Shown here one piece after another: positions 9,093-16,480 of a stretch of 33,119 nt of DNA. The stretch lies in the IMG/VR virus record IMGVR_UViG_3300028550_000810, positions 1 through 33,119 of that record. One strand, written 5' to 3'. The notes below the pieces were generated by a model that was given only the letters and a program-made list of their open reading frames with translations, searched no databases and was not told the origin of the DNA. How positions within the stretch are numbered: the first letter of the stretch is position 1; each line of letters opens with the position of its first letter. The DNA is from a virus. The position numbers and the translations under genes were made by a program.

Positions 9093-9245
9093 CGACAAAT
9101 AGAATAACACGAGGGGTATTGATTTACCCCTCATTAAGAATTACGATGGGTCTTTAACTAGACTACTTGTGATGTGAGATAGGATTCGTCTGATTTCTCA
9201 CAGTAGTATTCCCCAATAAAGGGGTTTAAATAAAGGAGAAGCCTA
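9093..9245 (+). promoter_or_regulatory. Structured intergenic region with three hairpins
   Basis: This gap has three consecutive inverted repeats: GAGGGGTA/TACCCCTC (9111-9118 with 9125-9132, 6-nt loop), TGTGAGA/TCTCACA (9173-9179 with 9196-9202) and CCCC/GGGG (9211-9214 with 9221-9224). The first could be a terminator or RNA-processing stem, but it lacks a U-tract. The last ends next to the ribosome site of the following gene. I see no promoter with good consensus here. Confidence 0.5.
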
Positions 9246-9788
9246 ATGGCCGATTTAAAAATAACTGGATTAACTTCAATCGCAGCAGCTGCTGCAAGAG
9301 AAGATTTGCTCCATGTAATAGATGATCCATCTGGAACACCTATCAATAAGAAGGTAACTATTGCTGAAATGTACAACGCAATGGCTGCACCAGTAAAACT
9401 TGCTGCTGGAACTCAAGCATTGACTGAAGCAACTCATGCTAATAGAATGTTAATTGTACCAAACCAAACTGGTAGTTCAGTTTTGACATTACCTACACCA
9501 AAAATTGGAATGACTTTTAACTTTACCTATGGTGGTATTGCTGCTGATGTACAAAATACTGCAATATCTGCTGGAACTGATAATTCACTTTTCTTTCTGG
9601 GTGGTCTATACCATCTTGATATTGATGGGAACACAAGTGCCTCTGTATTTTCAGATAACGATTCAAATGAATTGATTACTCTAGTTACACCACAAAACTT
9701 TAGTATTCTTTGTACTGGAATCTCTGCAACTACATGGCAACTGTCTGGTTTTGTATGTTCTGCCACAGTACCAACAATCGCTGACTAA
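9246..9788 (+). CDS. Tail-fibre/appendage-type structural protein, copy 1
   Basis: A 180-aa member of a four-gene tandem family. Residues 1-45 hold the shared module (MADLKIT.LTS, AREDLLHVIDDPSGTPINKK), which I know as the N-terminal part of many marine phage fibre-like proteins, presumably the particle-attachment part. The remainder is beta-rich, with FTYGG, a SDNDSNELI segment and a C-terminal W-LSGFV strand. Copies 1-3 are alignable over their full length, so they may form hetero-oligomers or alternative tip proteins. Receptor binding is possible but unproven. Confidence 0.7.
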   Translation: MADLKITGLTSIAAAAAREDLLHVIDDPSGTPINKKVTIAEMYNAMAAPVKLAAGTQALTEATHANRMLIVPNQTGSSVLTLPTPKIGMTFNFTYGGIAADVQNTAISAGTDNSLFFLGGLYHLDIDGNTSASVFSDNDSNELITLVTPQNFSILCTGISATTWQLSGFVCSATVPTIAD

Positions 9789-9817
9789 TAAATCGAATTA
9801 AATAAAGGAGAAGCCTA

Positions 9818-10354
9818 ATGGCTGATTTAAAAATAACCGCTATGACATCATTAGCAGCCGGAACTGCCAGAGAAGATGTTTTACACATAATTGATGATCC
9901 TACAGGAACACCAATCAACAAAAAAGTTACTGTTGGTGACATGGTAAATTCACTAGCCGCACCAGTAACACTTGCTGCCGGAGCAATAACAATAACTGAA
10001 GCACTACATTCTCATAGAATGTTAATTATACCAGATCAAACAGGAAATTCTGCTTACACATTACCAGTACCAAAAGCTGGTCTAGTTTTCAGATTTACTT
10101 ATGGTGGTGCAGCTGCTGATGCTTCAGACACTTCAATAGCACCAGTAGGAGCTTCCGAGTTCTTTAGTGGTAGTCTTTTGTTTGCTGACACTGATGGTAA
10201 CGCTTTATCAGTTGTTCCATCTGATAATTCAGCTGATGATTTGCTTACTATTATCAAACCACAGAATATAGATATTATATGTACTGGAGTATCAACTACT
10301 GAATGGCACTTGTCTGGTTTTGTTTCATCAATAACAGCACCAACCATTGCATAA
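9818..10354 (+). CDS. Tail-fibre/appendage-type structural protein, copy 2
   Basis: A 178-aa full-length paralogue of the preceding gene: same N-terminal module, same FTYGG.AAD centre and same WHLSGFV end, but many substitutions in the region about 105-150. It begins 29 nt after the previous stop with the duplicated AAGGAGAAGCCTA leader. The variation is concentrated in the C-terminal beta region, as expected if that part faces outward. Confidence 0.7.
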   Translation: MADLKITAMTSLAAGTAREDVLHIIDDPTGTPINKKVTVGDMVNSLAAPVTLAAGAITITEALHSHRMLIIPDQTGNSAYTLPVPKAGLVFRFTYGGAAADASDTSIAPVGASEFFSGSLLFADTDGNALSVVPSDNSADDLLTIIKPQNIDIICTGVSTTEWHLSGFVSSITAPTIA

Positions 10355-10379
10355 CTCAAATAAATAAAGGAGAAGCCTG

Positions 10380-10931
10380 ATGGCCGACTTAAAATTAACC
10401 GCCTTAACATCTTTGGGGACTGCAGCTGCTAGAGAAGACTTGTTGCACCTTATTGATAATCCAAGCGGAACACCACTAAACAAAAAGGAATCACTTGGTG
10501 ATTACTACAATGCTAATAATAGTGTTGTTGTGTTAACAAACGCTAACCAAAACTTGAATGAAGCAGATCATGCTCATAGAACTTTGACATTTGCAGATAT
10601 TTCATCTGCTGATAAGACTTTTAAACTACCAGCGCCAAAACCCGGCATGGTTTTTAAATTTCAGTATCAACATACTGCAGCAGATGGACATGATATTATC
10701 ATTTCTACTGTTGCAACTGATAATAGTGTATTCTTTAAAGGTAGTCTAACACATTTTGACACCGATGGTAACACTAATGCAGTTGCTTTTTCAGACAATG
10801 ACTCAAATTCAATTTTAGGTATTAGATTACCAGATAGATTTGAAGTCACACTTACTGGTGTTTCTACAACAGTATATCATTTGTCTGGATTTGTTGGAAG
10901 TGCTACTGTTCCAGATTTTGCTGACCAATAG
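10380..10931 (+). CDS. Tail-fibre/appendage-type structural protein, copy 3
   Basis: A 183-aa third paralogue, the most divergent of the full-length trio in the N-terminal linker ([19 protein letters not shown]) but with the same C-terminal beta module ([26 protein letters not shown]). It is the last gene before a strong terminator at 10942-10970, which closes this transcription unit. Confidence 0.7.
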   Translation: MADLKLTALTSLGTAAAREDLLHLIDNPSGTPLNKKESLGDYYNANNSVVVLTNANQNLNEADHAHRTLTFADISSADKTFKLPAPKPGMVFKFQYQHTAADGHDIIISTVATDNSVFFKGSLTHFDTDGNTNAVAFSDNDSNSILGIRLPDRFEVTLTGVSTTVYHLSGFVGSATVPDFADQ

Positions 10932-10941
10932 TAGTTGAATA

Positions 10942-10970
10942 ATGACCACTTTCGGGTGGTCATCATTTTT
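10942..10970 (+). terminator. Rho-independent terminator with UUCG tetraloop
   Basis: A 9-bp stem, ATGACCACT (10942-10950) with GGTGGTCAT (10955-10963, one G-U pair), is closed by the extra-stable tetraloop TTCG (10951-10954) and followed by a run of five T at 10966-10970. It is a typical T4-family terminator for the fibre gene run. Confidence 0.88.
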
Positions 10971-10973
10971 CGT

Positions 10974-10981
10974 TATAAATA
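10974..10981 (+). promoter_or_regulatory. T4-type late promoter
   Basis: TATAAATA, immediately after the terminator U-tract and only 11 nt before the ATG at 10993. The transcript from it would have a very short leader. Confidence 0.75.
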
Positions 10982-10992
10982 GAGAATACATT

Positions 10993-11265
10993 ATGCTAGA
11001 AAAGTCTAAAATTGAAAATAGATTATCTGTTCTTGACGCTGACATACAAAAAGTAAATCAGCAACTTCAAGAATTAGAAAAGCAAAAGACGGATACGATT
11101 GCATTGATGAACGCACTGAATGGTGCAAAACAACAATGCTTGAATTTCCTAGAAGAATTTAATGATGACGAGCCAAACGAACCTAGTTCAGATGACTCAG
11201 GTGATGTCGGAAATAATGCCGACAGTAACATTCCCCAAAACAACGTAGTAATGGGGTTAATATAA
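10993..11265 (+). CDS. Small coiled-coil protein
   Basis: A 90-aa protein of unknown function. Residues 1-55 form a heptad-type coiled coil (IENRLSVLDADIQKVNQQL and onward), and the C-terminal 35 residues are acidic, Asn/Ser-rich and disordered-looking. I chose ATG 10993 because the frame upstream runs through the terminator hairpin. It has no ribosome site and sits 11 nt downstream of a late promoter. It lies between fibre paralogues, so a chaperone or accessory role in fibre assembly is a guess. Confidence 0.65.
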   Translation: MLEKSKIENRLSVLDADIQKVNQQLQELEKQKTDTIALMNALNGAKQQCLNFLEEFNDDEPNEPSSDDSGDVGNNADSNIPQNNVVMGLI

Positions 11266-11289
11266 CGCTAGTCAAAGGAGACTATTAAA

Positions 11290-11766
11290 ATGGCTGATAA
11301 GAAAATTACGGCACTAACCGACCTTTCCACAGGAATCGCCGGAGCAGATTTACTTCATGTTGTTGATGATCCTACAGGAACACCAATTAACAAGAAAATT
11401 TCTGTAACAAACTTTGTAAACAACCTACCTACTTTTATTGGATTTTCAAATTCAGTTCAAGATATGGCTGATAACTCTGTAACAATTGCTAACGCAACTA
11501 CTGCTATTACTACGTTACAGACTACTGGTTCTGTTGCTACTACTCTTGCTGATGGAACAGTAGTGGGTCAAATCAAAATCATCGTTCACGATACAGACGG
11601 TGGTACTTCTGAAATGACTCCAACTGATGCTACTGGTTTCGTAGATATCGACTTTGCAACTGTTGGTGATACAGTAACGTGTATTTGGATGGGAACCTCA
11701 TGGTTCTTATTGGCATCTCATGCTGCTGCCGCAGATACAGGTGTTGCTGAAGTTGCTCAAGACTAA
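11290..11766 (+). CDS. Fibre-family protein, copy 4 with a different C-terminus
   Basis: A 158-aa protein sharing the N-terminal module of the three fibre-like genes at 9246-10931 (MADKKITALTDL, DLLHVVDDPTGTPINKK). After residue about 50 it switches to an unrelated beta-rich domain (TTLADGTVVGQIKIIVHDT, then VTCIWMGTSWFLLA). This end recalls the C-terminal domain of other marine phage structural proteins. Its leader, GTCAAAGGAGACTATTAAA, differs from the repeated leader, and it lies after the coiled-coil gene. The domain swap supports the idea that residues 1-45 are a docking tag. Confidence 0.7.
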   Translation: MADKKITALTDLSTGIAGADLLHVVDDPTGTPINKKISVTNFVNNLPTFIGFSNSVQDMADNSVTIANATTAITTLQTTGSVATTLADGTVVGQIKIIVHDTDGGTSEMTPTDATGFVDIDFATVGDTVTCIWMGTSWFLLASHAAAADTGVAEVAQD

Positions 11767-11810
11767 TCTTTAGATGGATAAGTCTTAGTATTAACTTACT
11801 AAATAGTACT

Positions 11811-11843
11811 GGGGAGAGGGAACATATCTCTCTCCCCTTTTTT
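11811..11843 (+). terminator. Rho-independent terminator
   Basis: GGGGAGAGGG (11811-11820) pairs with CTCTCTCCCC (11828-11837, one G-U pair) around a 7-nt loop, followed by six T at 11838-11843. It closes the fibre-family unit. Confidence 0.9.
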
Positions 11844-11872
11844 ACTAAGGGTGATAGGAAAAGGATACAAGA

Positions 11873-12325
11873 ATGAAATCTTTTAAAAAATTTGTAACAG
11901 AGGACACTGGTTTCCCCACTGGGCCTGTTGGAGAAAATCCAAGTAACTTAGGTGGTAGTGTTGAATCTAATCCTGCTGATTTAGCAAATCCTGCTGTTCG
12001 CAAAAGAATTAACGCAATAGTTGGTCAAATTGGTAACATGGAATATCTTTCACCAGAACACGCCATTCACAGACTTAAAGGTTCTATGAACAAAATAGGT
12101 TTAGATTTTGGTGCAGTTCCGGCTATGGAAGGACAAGGTGGTAAGTTCGATCTTCCACTATCACGATTTGGTGGTAGATTTGGTAAAGACGAAAATACCC
12201 CATACGATGAATTTATTAATGACGATGGAATTTCCCATATTGTAGAAGGTGGACTAAGTTTGAAGATTGAATATGAAATGATGCCAAGAAATCAATCGTG
12301 TAAAGTTTACGCCAGCCTAGGCTGA
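11873..12325 (+). CDS. Conserved marine T4-like phage protein
   Basis: A 150-aa protein I recognise only as a type conserved in marine T4-like phages; no function is assigned. Residues 1-40 are low-complexity and Gly/Asn/Pro-rich, residues 40-85 form a helical segment (NPAVRKRINAIVGQI, then SPEHAIHRLKGSM), and the C-terminus is beta-rich. The start is preceded by AAAAGGATACAAGA. It ends in a TGATG overlap with the next gene, so this and the following two genes are translationally coupled. A virion or assembly role is inferred from context. Confidence 0.65.
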   Translation: MKSFKKFVTEDTGFPTGPVGENPSNLGGSVESNPADLANPAVRKRINAIVGQIGNMEYLSPEHAIHRLKGSMNKIGLDFGAVPAMEGQGGKFDLPLSRFGGRFGKDENTPYDEFINDDGISHIVEGGLSLKIEYEMMPRNQSCKVYASLG

Positions 12326-12687
12326 TGTATGAAACGATAACCTCAGACAATGTTTATATGTATGCCATAAGGCATTATGATAATCCACATTGCGAAGGGG
12401 AAAAAGAATTTGAAGATGATCTCAAAAGGTTTAAATATATTAAACGACTTTTGAGAAAATATAATGATACAGGAATACTTAAAGAAAGGTTGTTGTTGAA
12501 TCATATTATTGTCTTGCATAATGTTTTTGGTTCAGATGCCTGTGCTACACTCTTGTTATTTAAGATACAAGATGAATACTGGCCTGCGATGAAAGCATTT
12601 TTATTATTCCTAAATATTCTTAGGGAAGATGAGTTAGACCATATAAAAATAGACAAGAATGTCTATGAAACATTGAAGGAACTGTAA
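12325..12687 (+). CDS. DUF7207-like small conserved protein
   Basis: A 120-aa, mostly helical protein that seems to match the DUF7207 type found in cyanophages and pelagiphages. It has a basic central helix (DDLKRFKYIKRLLRKY), a hydrophobic one (HIIVLHNVFGSDACATLLLF) and an acidic end. No catalytic motif is seen. The start overlaps the upstream stop by 1 nt and its own stop overlaps the next ATG (TAATG). The tightly coupled neighbours suggest a complex with them. Confidence 0.65.
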   Translation: MYETITSDNVYMYAIRHYDNPHCEGEKEFEDDLKRFKYIKRLLRKYNDTGILKERLLLNHIIVLHNVFGSDACATLLLFKIQDEYWPAMKAFLLFLNILREDELDHIKIDKNVYETLKEL

Positions 12688-13304
12688 TGGGTAGGGCGAT
12701 AGATTTATTTGTAACCTATAGATTTCTAAAATTACTTACAACTCCGTTTTCAAAAACGGATGCGTTTAAGCTAGGAATCATTGATGCCGATGGTAATCGT
12801 GTTAAGAAACCCAAATCTACACAACCTCTGGTCGACCTTGCAACAACAGAACAAAAAAATGCATATACAATTCTGCATAAATTAGTTTTTAATATAAAAA
12901 AGATTTTTAATAAAGTGCCGGGCCTCAGAACAAAGGTTGGTACTTATGCTGCTGCATTATTCCTACTGAAAGATACATTCAAAGAATCAGTAGATGACCC
13001 ACATGTGTTTGAGAAAGAGTTTATGAAGTTTCTCAAAGAAGAAGGTGTTACACTAGATAATAGTATTAGTGAAGATGTAATTGGTTTTGGTGAGGTTTTA
13101 CCCAAAGGAAATTATGTACTAAGTAACGATATACTAAATACAGAGGAAGAAGAACTATCTGCTAAAAAAGGTGATAAGGTTGTTGCCTTTGAGGACGAAG
13201 CTCCTGTAGATACAATTTTGGGTGTTGAAATTTTCCCTGTTGTTCACATTAAAAGTCAAGAAAAAATATATGTAAGTTTAGAGGATTTAAAAGATGACAG
13301 CTAA
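12687..13304 (+). CDS. Conserved marine T4-like phage structural-type protein
   Basis: A 205-aa protein of a family conserved in marine T4-like phages, function not established. The N-terminal part has MGRAIDLFVTYRFLKLLTTPF followed by KTDAFKLGIIDADG. The middle is helical (about 60-115). The C-terminal region reads as a small SH3-like barrel (GNYVLSNDIL, KKGDKVVAFED, ILGVEIFPVVHI). The motif mix suggests a head-associated structural protein. It overlaps the next gene by 11 nt. Confidence 0.65.
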   Translation: MGRAIDLFVTYRFLKLLTTPFSKTDAFKLGIIDADGNRVKKPKSTQPLVDLATTEQKNAYTILHKLVFNIKKIFNKVPGLRTKVGTYAAALFLLKDTFKESVDDPHVFEKEFMKFLKEEGVTLDNSISEDVIGFGEVLPKGNYVLSNDILNTEEEELSAKKGDKVVAFEDEAPVDTILGVEIFPVVHIKSQEKIYVSLEDLKDDS

Positions 13305-13806
13305 ATGGAAAGAGGTCAGTGCTTACACTGGTCAAGATATAGATGAAGATGTTCCTACGAACTTTGCCGGACAAGGTAGTGGTGTAGACATGAATCCTAC
13401 AGGAATGAGAAAAAAGAAAAAACACTCTCTGCTCGATGCCAGAACTAAAGCATACAAAGAACATAAAGCAAGATTAGAAGCAAAAAGAATGAAAAGAGAA
13501 AATGCTAAAAAATCTAAGTTTGTTGAAAAAGTTCAAGAATCAATCGGTGAGTTTAATCGTGAATCATTTCTTGTAGAAGATAATCTAGATGTTCTGAAAG
13601 ATATTGTTAAAAGAAAACAGAATAAAAGTATCAAGTTAAAAGATGGTTCATTGAAGGTAGATTTGTTTACTGCATCTGCACTTGTTCAAGTTATGAATAA
13701 AGTTAATGCTGACAATAAAGCAAAACTTACCAAAATGATTAATGGTAATAAAAAACAATTCATGGCGGCAGCTTCTGCGGTAATGAAAATGGTAAAAATG
13801 AGATAG
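13294..13806 (+). CDS. Basic conserved phage protein, possible head-core component
   Basis: A 170-aa, very lysine-rich protein. The N-terminal 40 residues are Gly/Asp-rich, residues about 43-80 form a charged helix (KKKKHSLLDARTKAYKEHK), and 95-170 form a compact module (NLDVLKDIVKRKQNKSIKLKD, then FTASALVQVMNKVN) that I recognise from cyanophage genomes. It may act in the scaffold core or bind DNA in the head, which is inferred only from charge and gene position. Confidence 0.62.
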   Translation: MTAKWKEVSAYTGQDIDEDVPTNFAGQGSGVDMNPTGMRKKKKHSLLDARTKAYKEHKARLEAKRMKRENAKKSKFVEKVQESIGEFNRESFLVEDNLDVLKDIVKRKQNKSIKLKDGSLKVDLFTASALVQVMNKVNADNKAKLTKMINGNKKQFMAAASAVMKMVKMR

Positions 13807-13813
13807 TTTTCCT

Positions 13814-14569
13814 ATGAAAACCTTTTTAACTCACCTAGATGAAAATTCTTTTGGGCCTGCATTAGATAAGATGCATCCTGTTGGTGACCTAAATGCAGCT
13901 GATGAAAAACAAGTCAAAAAATCAGACCTAGACCAAATTGAAAGATATGCAGATAAAATATTTGCATCTCTAGGTATTGATGTAGAGTTCACCAGACATT
14001 TTTTGGATAGAGTTAATGATTCAAGGAATGTTAAACAAATCACTTCAGCAGAACTAACAAGATTGTTCAAACAGTCTTACAAAAAGTATGGTAAAAGTAT
14101 TGTAAAATTAGGGCCTGATGCTCAAGCAGTAATCAATGATATGAAAACTAATATCAACATGCCTTTTGCATTAAATCTAAAGGGTGGGAAACTGGAACTC
14201 GTTGCAAAGACAGTAATGAGAAAAAAGAACTTCCAGACATCTGGGCCAAAGTTGAGTTTTGAACAGATTAAAGAAGTACCTAGAATACCTAGAAAAAAAG
14301 GACAACCAGCAGGAAGTGATAAACATTCTGACTTATACACAGATGAAAATCCAAAAGGAACAATACAGGGATTGAAGTTTGCAACTGTTAAAGATGCAAA
14401 GAGTAGTGTAACTAAGATAAAGGGTTCTGGTAAAACCCATGCACATAAGATACAAGCTGCAATTGCAATGGAACAAAGAGCAAAAGAAATGGGTAAAGGC
14501 GCAGAGGCTGCTGTTTATCGTGCATACATAGAAAAAATGAAAAAGATTACAAAAGAAAAAGGAGAATAG
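13814..14569 (+). CDS. Conserved two-domain phage protein
   Basis: A 251-aa protein. Residues about 40-140 form a conserved unit (FTRHFLDRVNDSRN, then LTRLFKQSYKKYG and a beta hairpin) seen in marine T4-like phages. It recalls small toxin/nuclease-like folds, but no active site is certain. Residues about 170-250 (KHSDLYTDENPKGTIQGLKF, then KTHAHKIQAAIAMEQRA) are a separate small helical domain found as an add-on in many marine phage and bacterial proteins. The start follows a 7-nt gap with weak ribosome-site potential. Function unknown. Confidence 0.62.
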   Translation: MKTFLTHLDENSFGPALDKMHPVGDLNAADEKQVKKSDLDQIERYADKIFASLGIDVEFTRHFLDRVNDSRNVKQITSAELTRLFKQSYKKYGKSIVKLGPDAQAVINDMKTNINMPFALNLKGGKLELVAKTVMRKKNFQTSGPKLSFEQIKEVPRIPRKKGQPAGSDKHSDLYTDENPKGTIQGLKFATVKDAKSSVTKIKGSGKTHAHKIQAAIAMEQRAKEMGKGAEAAVYRAYIEKMKKITKEKGE

Positions 14570-14570
14570 T

Positions 14571-14732
14571 ATGATTGATTGGGTAAAGGATAGAGTAGAA
14601 GAAAGAACTACTTGGAATGGAGCTGCGTTGATTGTAGTCGGTGTAGTTATACTCATAGCAGGCCCTTTTGCTTCACTTGCTGCATACGGAGCGATTGCTT
14701 ATGGCGCATGGTCAATTTGGAAATCTGAATAA
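14571..14732 (+). CDS. Small single-span membrane protein, holin-like
   Basis: A 53-aa protein with a short charged N-terminus (MIDWVKDRVEERTTW) and a hydrophobic centre of about 28 residues (ALIVVGVVILIAGPFASLAA onward), ending KSE. The start ATG follows GGAGAATAGT, and it lies 2 nt before the i-spanin gene, so it sits in a lysis cassette. Small proteins of this shape recur in marine phages. A holin or antiholin role is plausible but unproven. Confidence 0.72.
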   Translation: MIDWVKDRVEERTTWNGAALIVVGVVILIAGPFASLAAYGAIAYGAWSIWKSE

Positions 14733-14734
14733 AT

Positions 14735-15172
14735 ATGTTTAAATTATATGCAATAATTATTTTAGTGGGAATCATTAGTGCTGCTGGTTTGAGTGCTAAG
14801 TATTACTATGATACAACTCAAGCAACGATAGCGACATTGCGTGAAAACAATGCAAAACTAGAAGTTGCTGTGCAGATTAGTGAAGCAAGTGTTAAGACAC
14901 TTGAAGAAAGTGCAGTTCAAAATGCAAAACTAAATTCTAAACTACAAGCTAGTTTGCAACAAGCAGAAAAATACGGAGATGAACTCCGATCTACATTACA
15001 GAAACACAATCTAACCCACTTAGCAAATAAGAAGCCGGGGCTGATTGAAAAGAGGATGCAAAATGCGACAAATAAGTTATGGGTTGATCTTACTGCTCTC
15101 ACTGACAATACTGTCGGGGTGCAGCATGATGAGCAAGTATCTGCCGGAATCGAAAGTAATAACAGTAACTAA
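14735..15172 (+). CDS. i-spanin (Rz-like)
   Basis: A 145-aa protein with one N-terminal membrane anchor (residues 2-21) and a long periplasmic coiled coil (about 28-95). This is the layout of lambda Rz-type inner-membrane spanins, which fuse inner and outer membranes in the final lysis step. Its 3' end overlaps the o-spanin gene in another frame by 110 nt, the classic Rz/Rz1 arrangement. It starts 2 nt after the small membrane protein gene. The call rests on topology plus gene arrangement, since spanins share little sequence. Confidence 0.82.
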   Translation: MFKLYAIIILVGIISAAGLSAKYYYDTTQATIATLRENNAKLEVAVQISEASVKTLEESAVQNAKLNSKLQASLQQAEKYGDELRSTLQKHNLTHLANKKPGLIEKRMQNATNKLWVDLTALTDNTVGVQHDEQVSAGIESNNSN

Positions 15173-15452
15173 TACTGTTAAAACAACTGTTCCAATAGCA
15201 ACACACCCAAAGAAAGTACAGCTTAATGATGTAAAAATTTATGTAGTTTCAAAATTAAACTATGATAAGTTTATATCAGATTTTGAGAAAAAGAATGGTG
15301 CTGATGCATACATTGCTTTATCTGTAAAAGACTATGAGAATTTGAGTTTAAATTTCTCAGAATTAAGACGTTACATAGAACAACAAAAACAAATTATTGT
15401 TTACTATGAGGGTGCTGTAGCACCAACAGCAATAGGGGAAACGGACAAATGA
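15063..15452 (+). CDS. o-spanin lipoprotein (Rz1-like)
   Basis: A 129-aa lipoprotein embedded partly inside the i-spanin gene in a +1 frame. It has a signal peptide, then the lipobox LSGC with lipidated C20 followed by Ser, predicting the outer membrane. The mature part is longer (about 110 aa) than lambda Rz1. I chose ATG 15063 over the upstream TTG (15045) because AAGAGG lies about 8 nt upstream and the signal peptide then starts MRQ. It overlaps the next gene by 4 nt (ATGA). Confidence 0.82.
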   Translation: MRQISYGLILLLSLTILSGCSMMSKYLPESKVITVTNTVKTTVPIATHPKKVQLNDVKIYVVSKLNYDKFISDFEKKNGADAYIALSVKDYENLSLNFSELRRYIEQQKQIIVYYEGAVAPTAIGETDK

Positions 15453-16054
15453 CACAGATTGAAATAACAGACTTTATTCTACAACAACTAGTCACATGGT
15501 GGCAGTTTACAGTTGTTGGTATTATAATTATTATTGGTTGGATTATTAATTTGTTTGATGACAAGGAATGTCTTTGTAAAGATTCCCATGTGTTTGAATA
15601 TTCAGAAATGCCACACATGATACCTATTCCTATTGCAACAAAGGATAAAGGATTTTGGGGTGCAATCTGGATGTGGATGACCGGAAGTCGTAATTGGATA
15701 ATCGCAAAGAAGTTTGTATTTAAGATTAATGGAGTTGAATACATAATCCCTAAAGGGTTTCAGTTTGATGGTGCATCTATTCCTAAGTTTTTACACACAT
15801 GGTTATCCCCAACAGGAGTTCTGTTGATGGGTGGACTAGTCCATGACTATGCGTATAAATATGAAACACTGAAGAAAAATGCAAAAGGTACTTATGGTAA
15901 GCTTACACAAAAAGAATCTGATAAGATGTTTAGAGATATAAATATAGAAATCAATGGATTTAAAGTCATGAACTATCTCGCATATTGGGCATTAAGATTA
16001 GGTGGGTTCGCTGCATGGAACAAACACCGCAAAGTAAACGCTAAAGTTAAGTAA
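15449..16054 (+). CDS. DUF1353 family membrane-anchored protein
   Basis: A 201-aa protein with an N-terminal transmembrane helix (about residues 18-36) and a C-terminal DUF1353-type domain. The domain signature is visible as GFQFDGASIPKF (about 100-112) and GGLVHDYAY (about 127-135). DUF1353 proteins are common in tailed phages near lysis or tail genes; their biochemical role is not known. A terminator follows at 16078-16110, so this gene ends the spanin transcription unit. Confidence 0.75.
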   Translation: MTQIEITDFILQQLVTWWQFTVVGIIIIIGWIINLFDDKECLCKDSHVFEYSEMPHMIPIPIATKDKGFWGAIWMWMTGSRNWIIAKKFVFKINGVEYIIPKGFQFDGASIPKFLHTWLSPTGVLLMGGLVHDYAYKYETLKKNAKGTYGKLTQKESDKMFRDINIEINGFKVMNYLAYWALRLGGFAAWNKHRKVNAKVK

Positions 16055-16077
16055 TTACCACAACTTAAATACGAAAT

Positions 16078-16110
16078 AAAGTCTCTGTTATTTTTAATGG
16101 AGACTTTTTT
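16078..16110 (+). terminator. Rho-independent terminator
   Basis: AAAGTCTC (16078-16085) pairs with GAGACTTT (16100-16107) around a 14-nt loop, with the T-run extending to 16110. It separates the lysis genes from the curli-type cassette. Confidence 0.85.
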
Positions 16111-16157
16111 ATCGGCACCATTTTATCCCATATATACCAAGTATCCTTTCCGAATCT

Positions 16158-16165
16158 TATAAATA
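16158..16165 (+). promoter_or_regulatory. T4-type late promoter of the curli-type cassette
   Basis: TATAAATA, 21 nt before the ATG at 16187 and after the terminator at 16078-16110. It is the only promoter-like sequence seen before the eight-gene curli/FecR/cyclase run, so the cassette appears to be expressed late. Confidence 0.82.
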
Positions 16166-16186
16166 GTTAAAAAGAGGCTGTAAGCT

Positions 16187-16480
16187 ATGGATGTATTTAC
16201 TCTAATTGCTGAAGTCGGAGTTCCAATTGCGGTAGCAATATTAATGGGATTTTTTATATTCATGGTATTAAAACAAATACTTGAAGGTATAATTGACCAA
16301 ATAAAAACTCTGACTATGTTTTGTAAAATGCTCGAAGATCGTGCGAGAGTGGGATGTAATGAGTTGATAAAAATTGATTTATTAGTTAGTTCTGCTTTAG
16401 GAGTGACTCCCGACATTAATCGTATTGCTCGTGCTGAAAACTTCAAAGAAGATGGTAAGCTTGATGTGAGGCGAGATTAA
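16187..16480 (+). CDS. Small membrane protein, first gene of curli-type cassette
   Basis: A 97-aa protein with one N-terminal transmembrane segment (about residues 10-30, LIAEVGVPIAVAILMGFFIF) and a cytoplasmic-looking helical tail containing two Cys. It is a paralogue of the next gene: both begin with a short acidic stretch, then LIAE-G-P and a Gly-containing membrane helix. Its stop overlaps the next ATG (TAATG). It could be holin-like or an inner-membrane partner of the exporter. I cannot assign a family. Confidence 0.65.
   Translation: MDVFTLIAEVGVPIAVAILMGFFIFMVLKQILEGIIDQIKTLTMFCKMLEDRARVGCNELIKIDLLVSSALGVTPDINRIARAENFKEDGKLDVRRD

Larger units (their letters stand above)
9226..10385 (+). 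repeat. Repeated gene leader (three copies)
   Basis: The same leader, TAAATAAAGGAGAAGCCT followed by a start codon and GC, precedes three consecutive genes: 9227-9250, 9799-9822 and about 10361-10385 (where the ATG is preceded by TG in place of TA). It includes the AAGGAG ribosome site. The shared leader plus homologous coding sequence shows tandem gene duplication of the whole translation unit. Confidence 0.8.

Noticed and set aside
9111-9132. GAGGGGTA/TACCCCTC hairpin as a full terminator
   Set aside because: The stem is good, but the following bases (ATTAAGAATTACG) lack a T-run, so it is listed only as a structured element.
10359-10366. AATAAATA as a late promoter
   Set aside because: It fits the relaxed NATAAATA pattern but sits right on the AAGGAG ribosome site, so a transcript from it would lack that site; it is better explained as part of the repeated gene leader.
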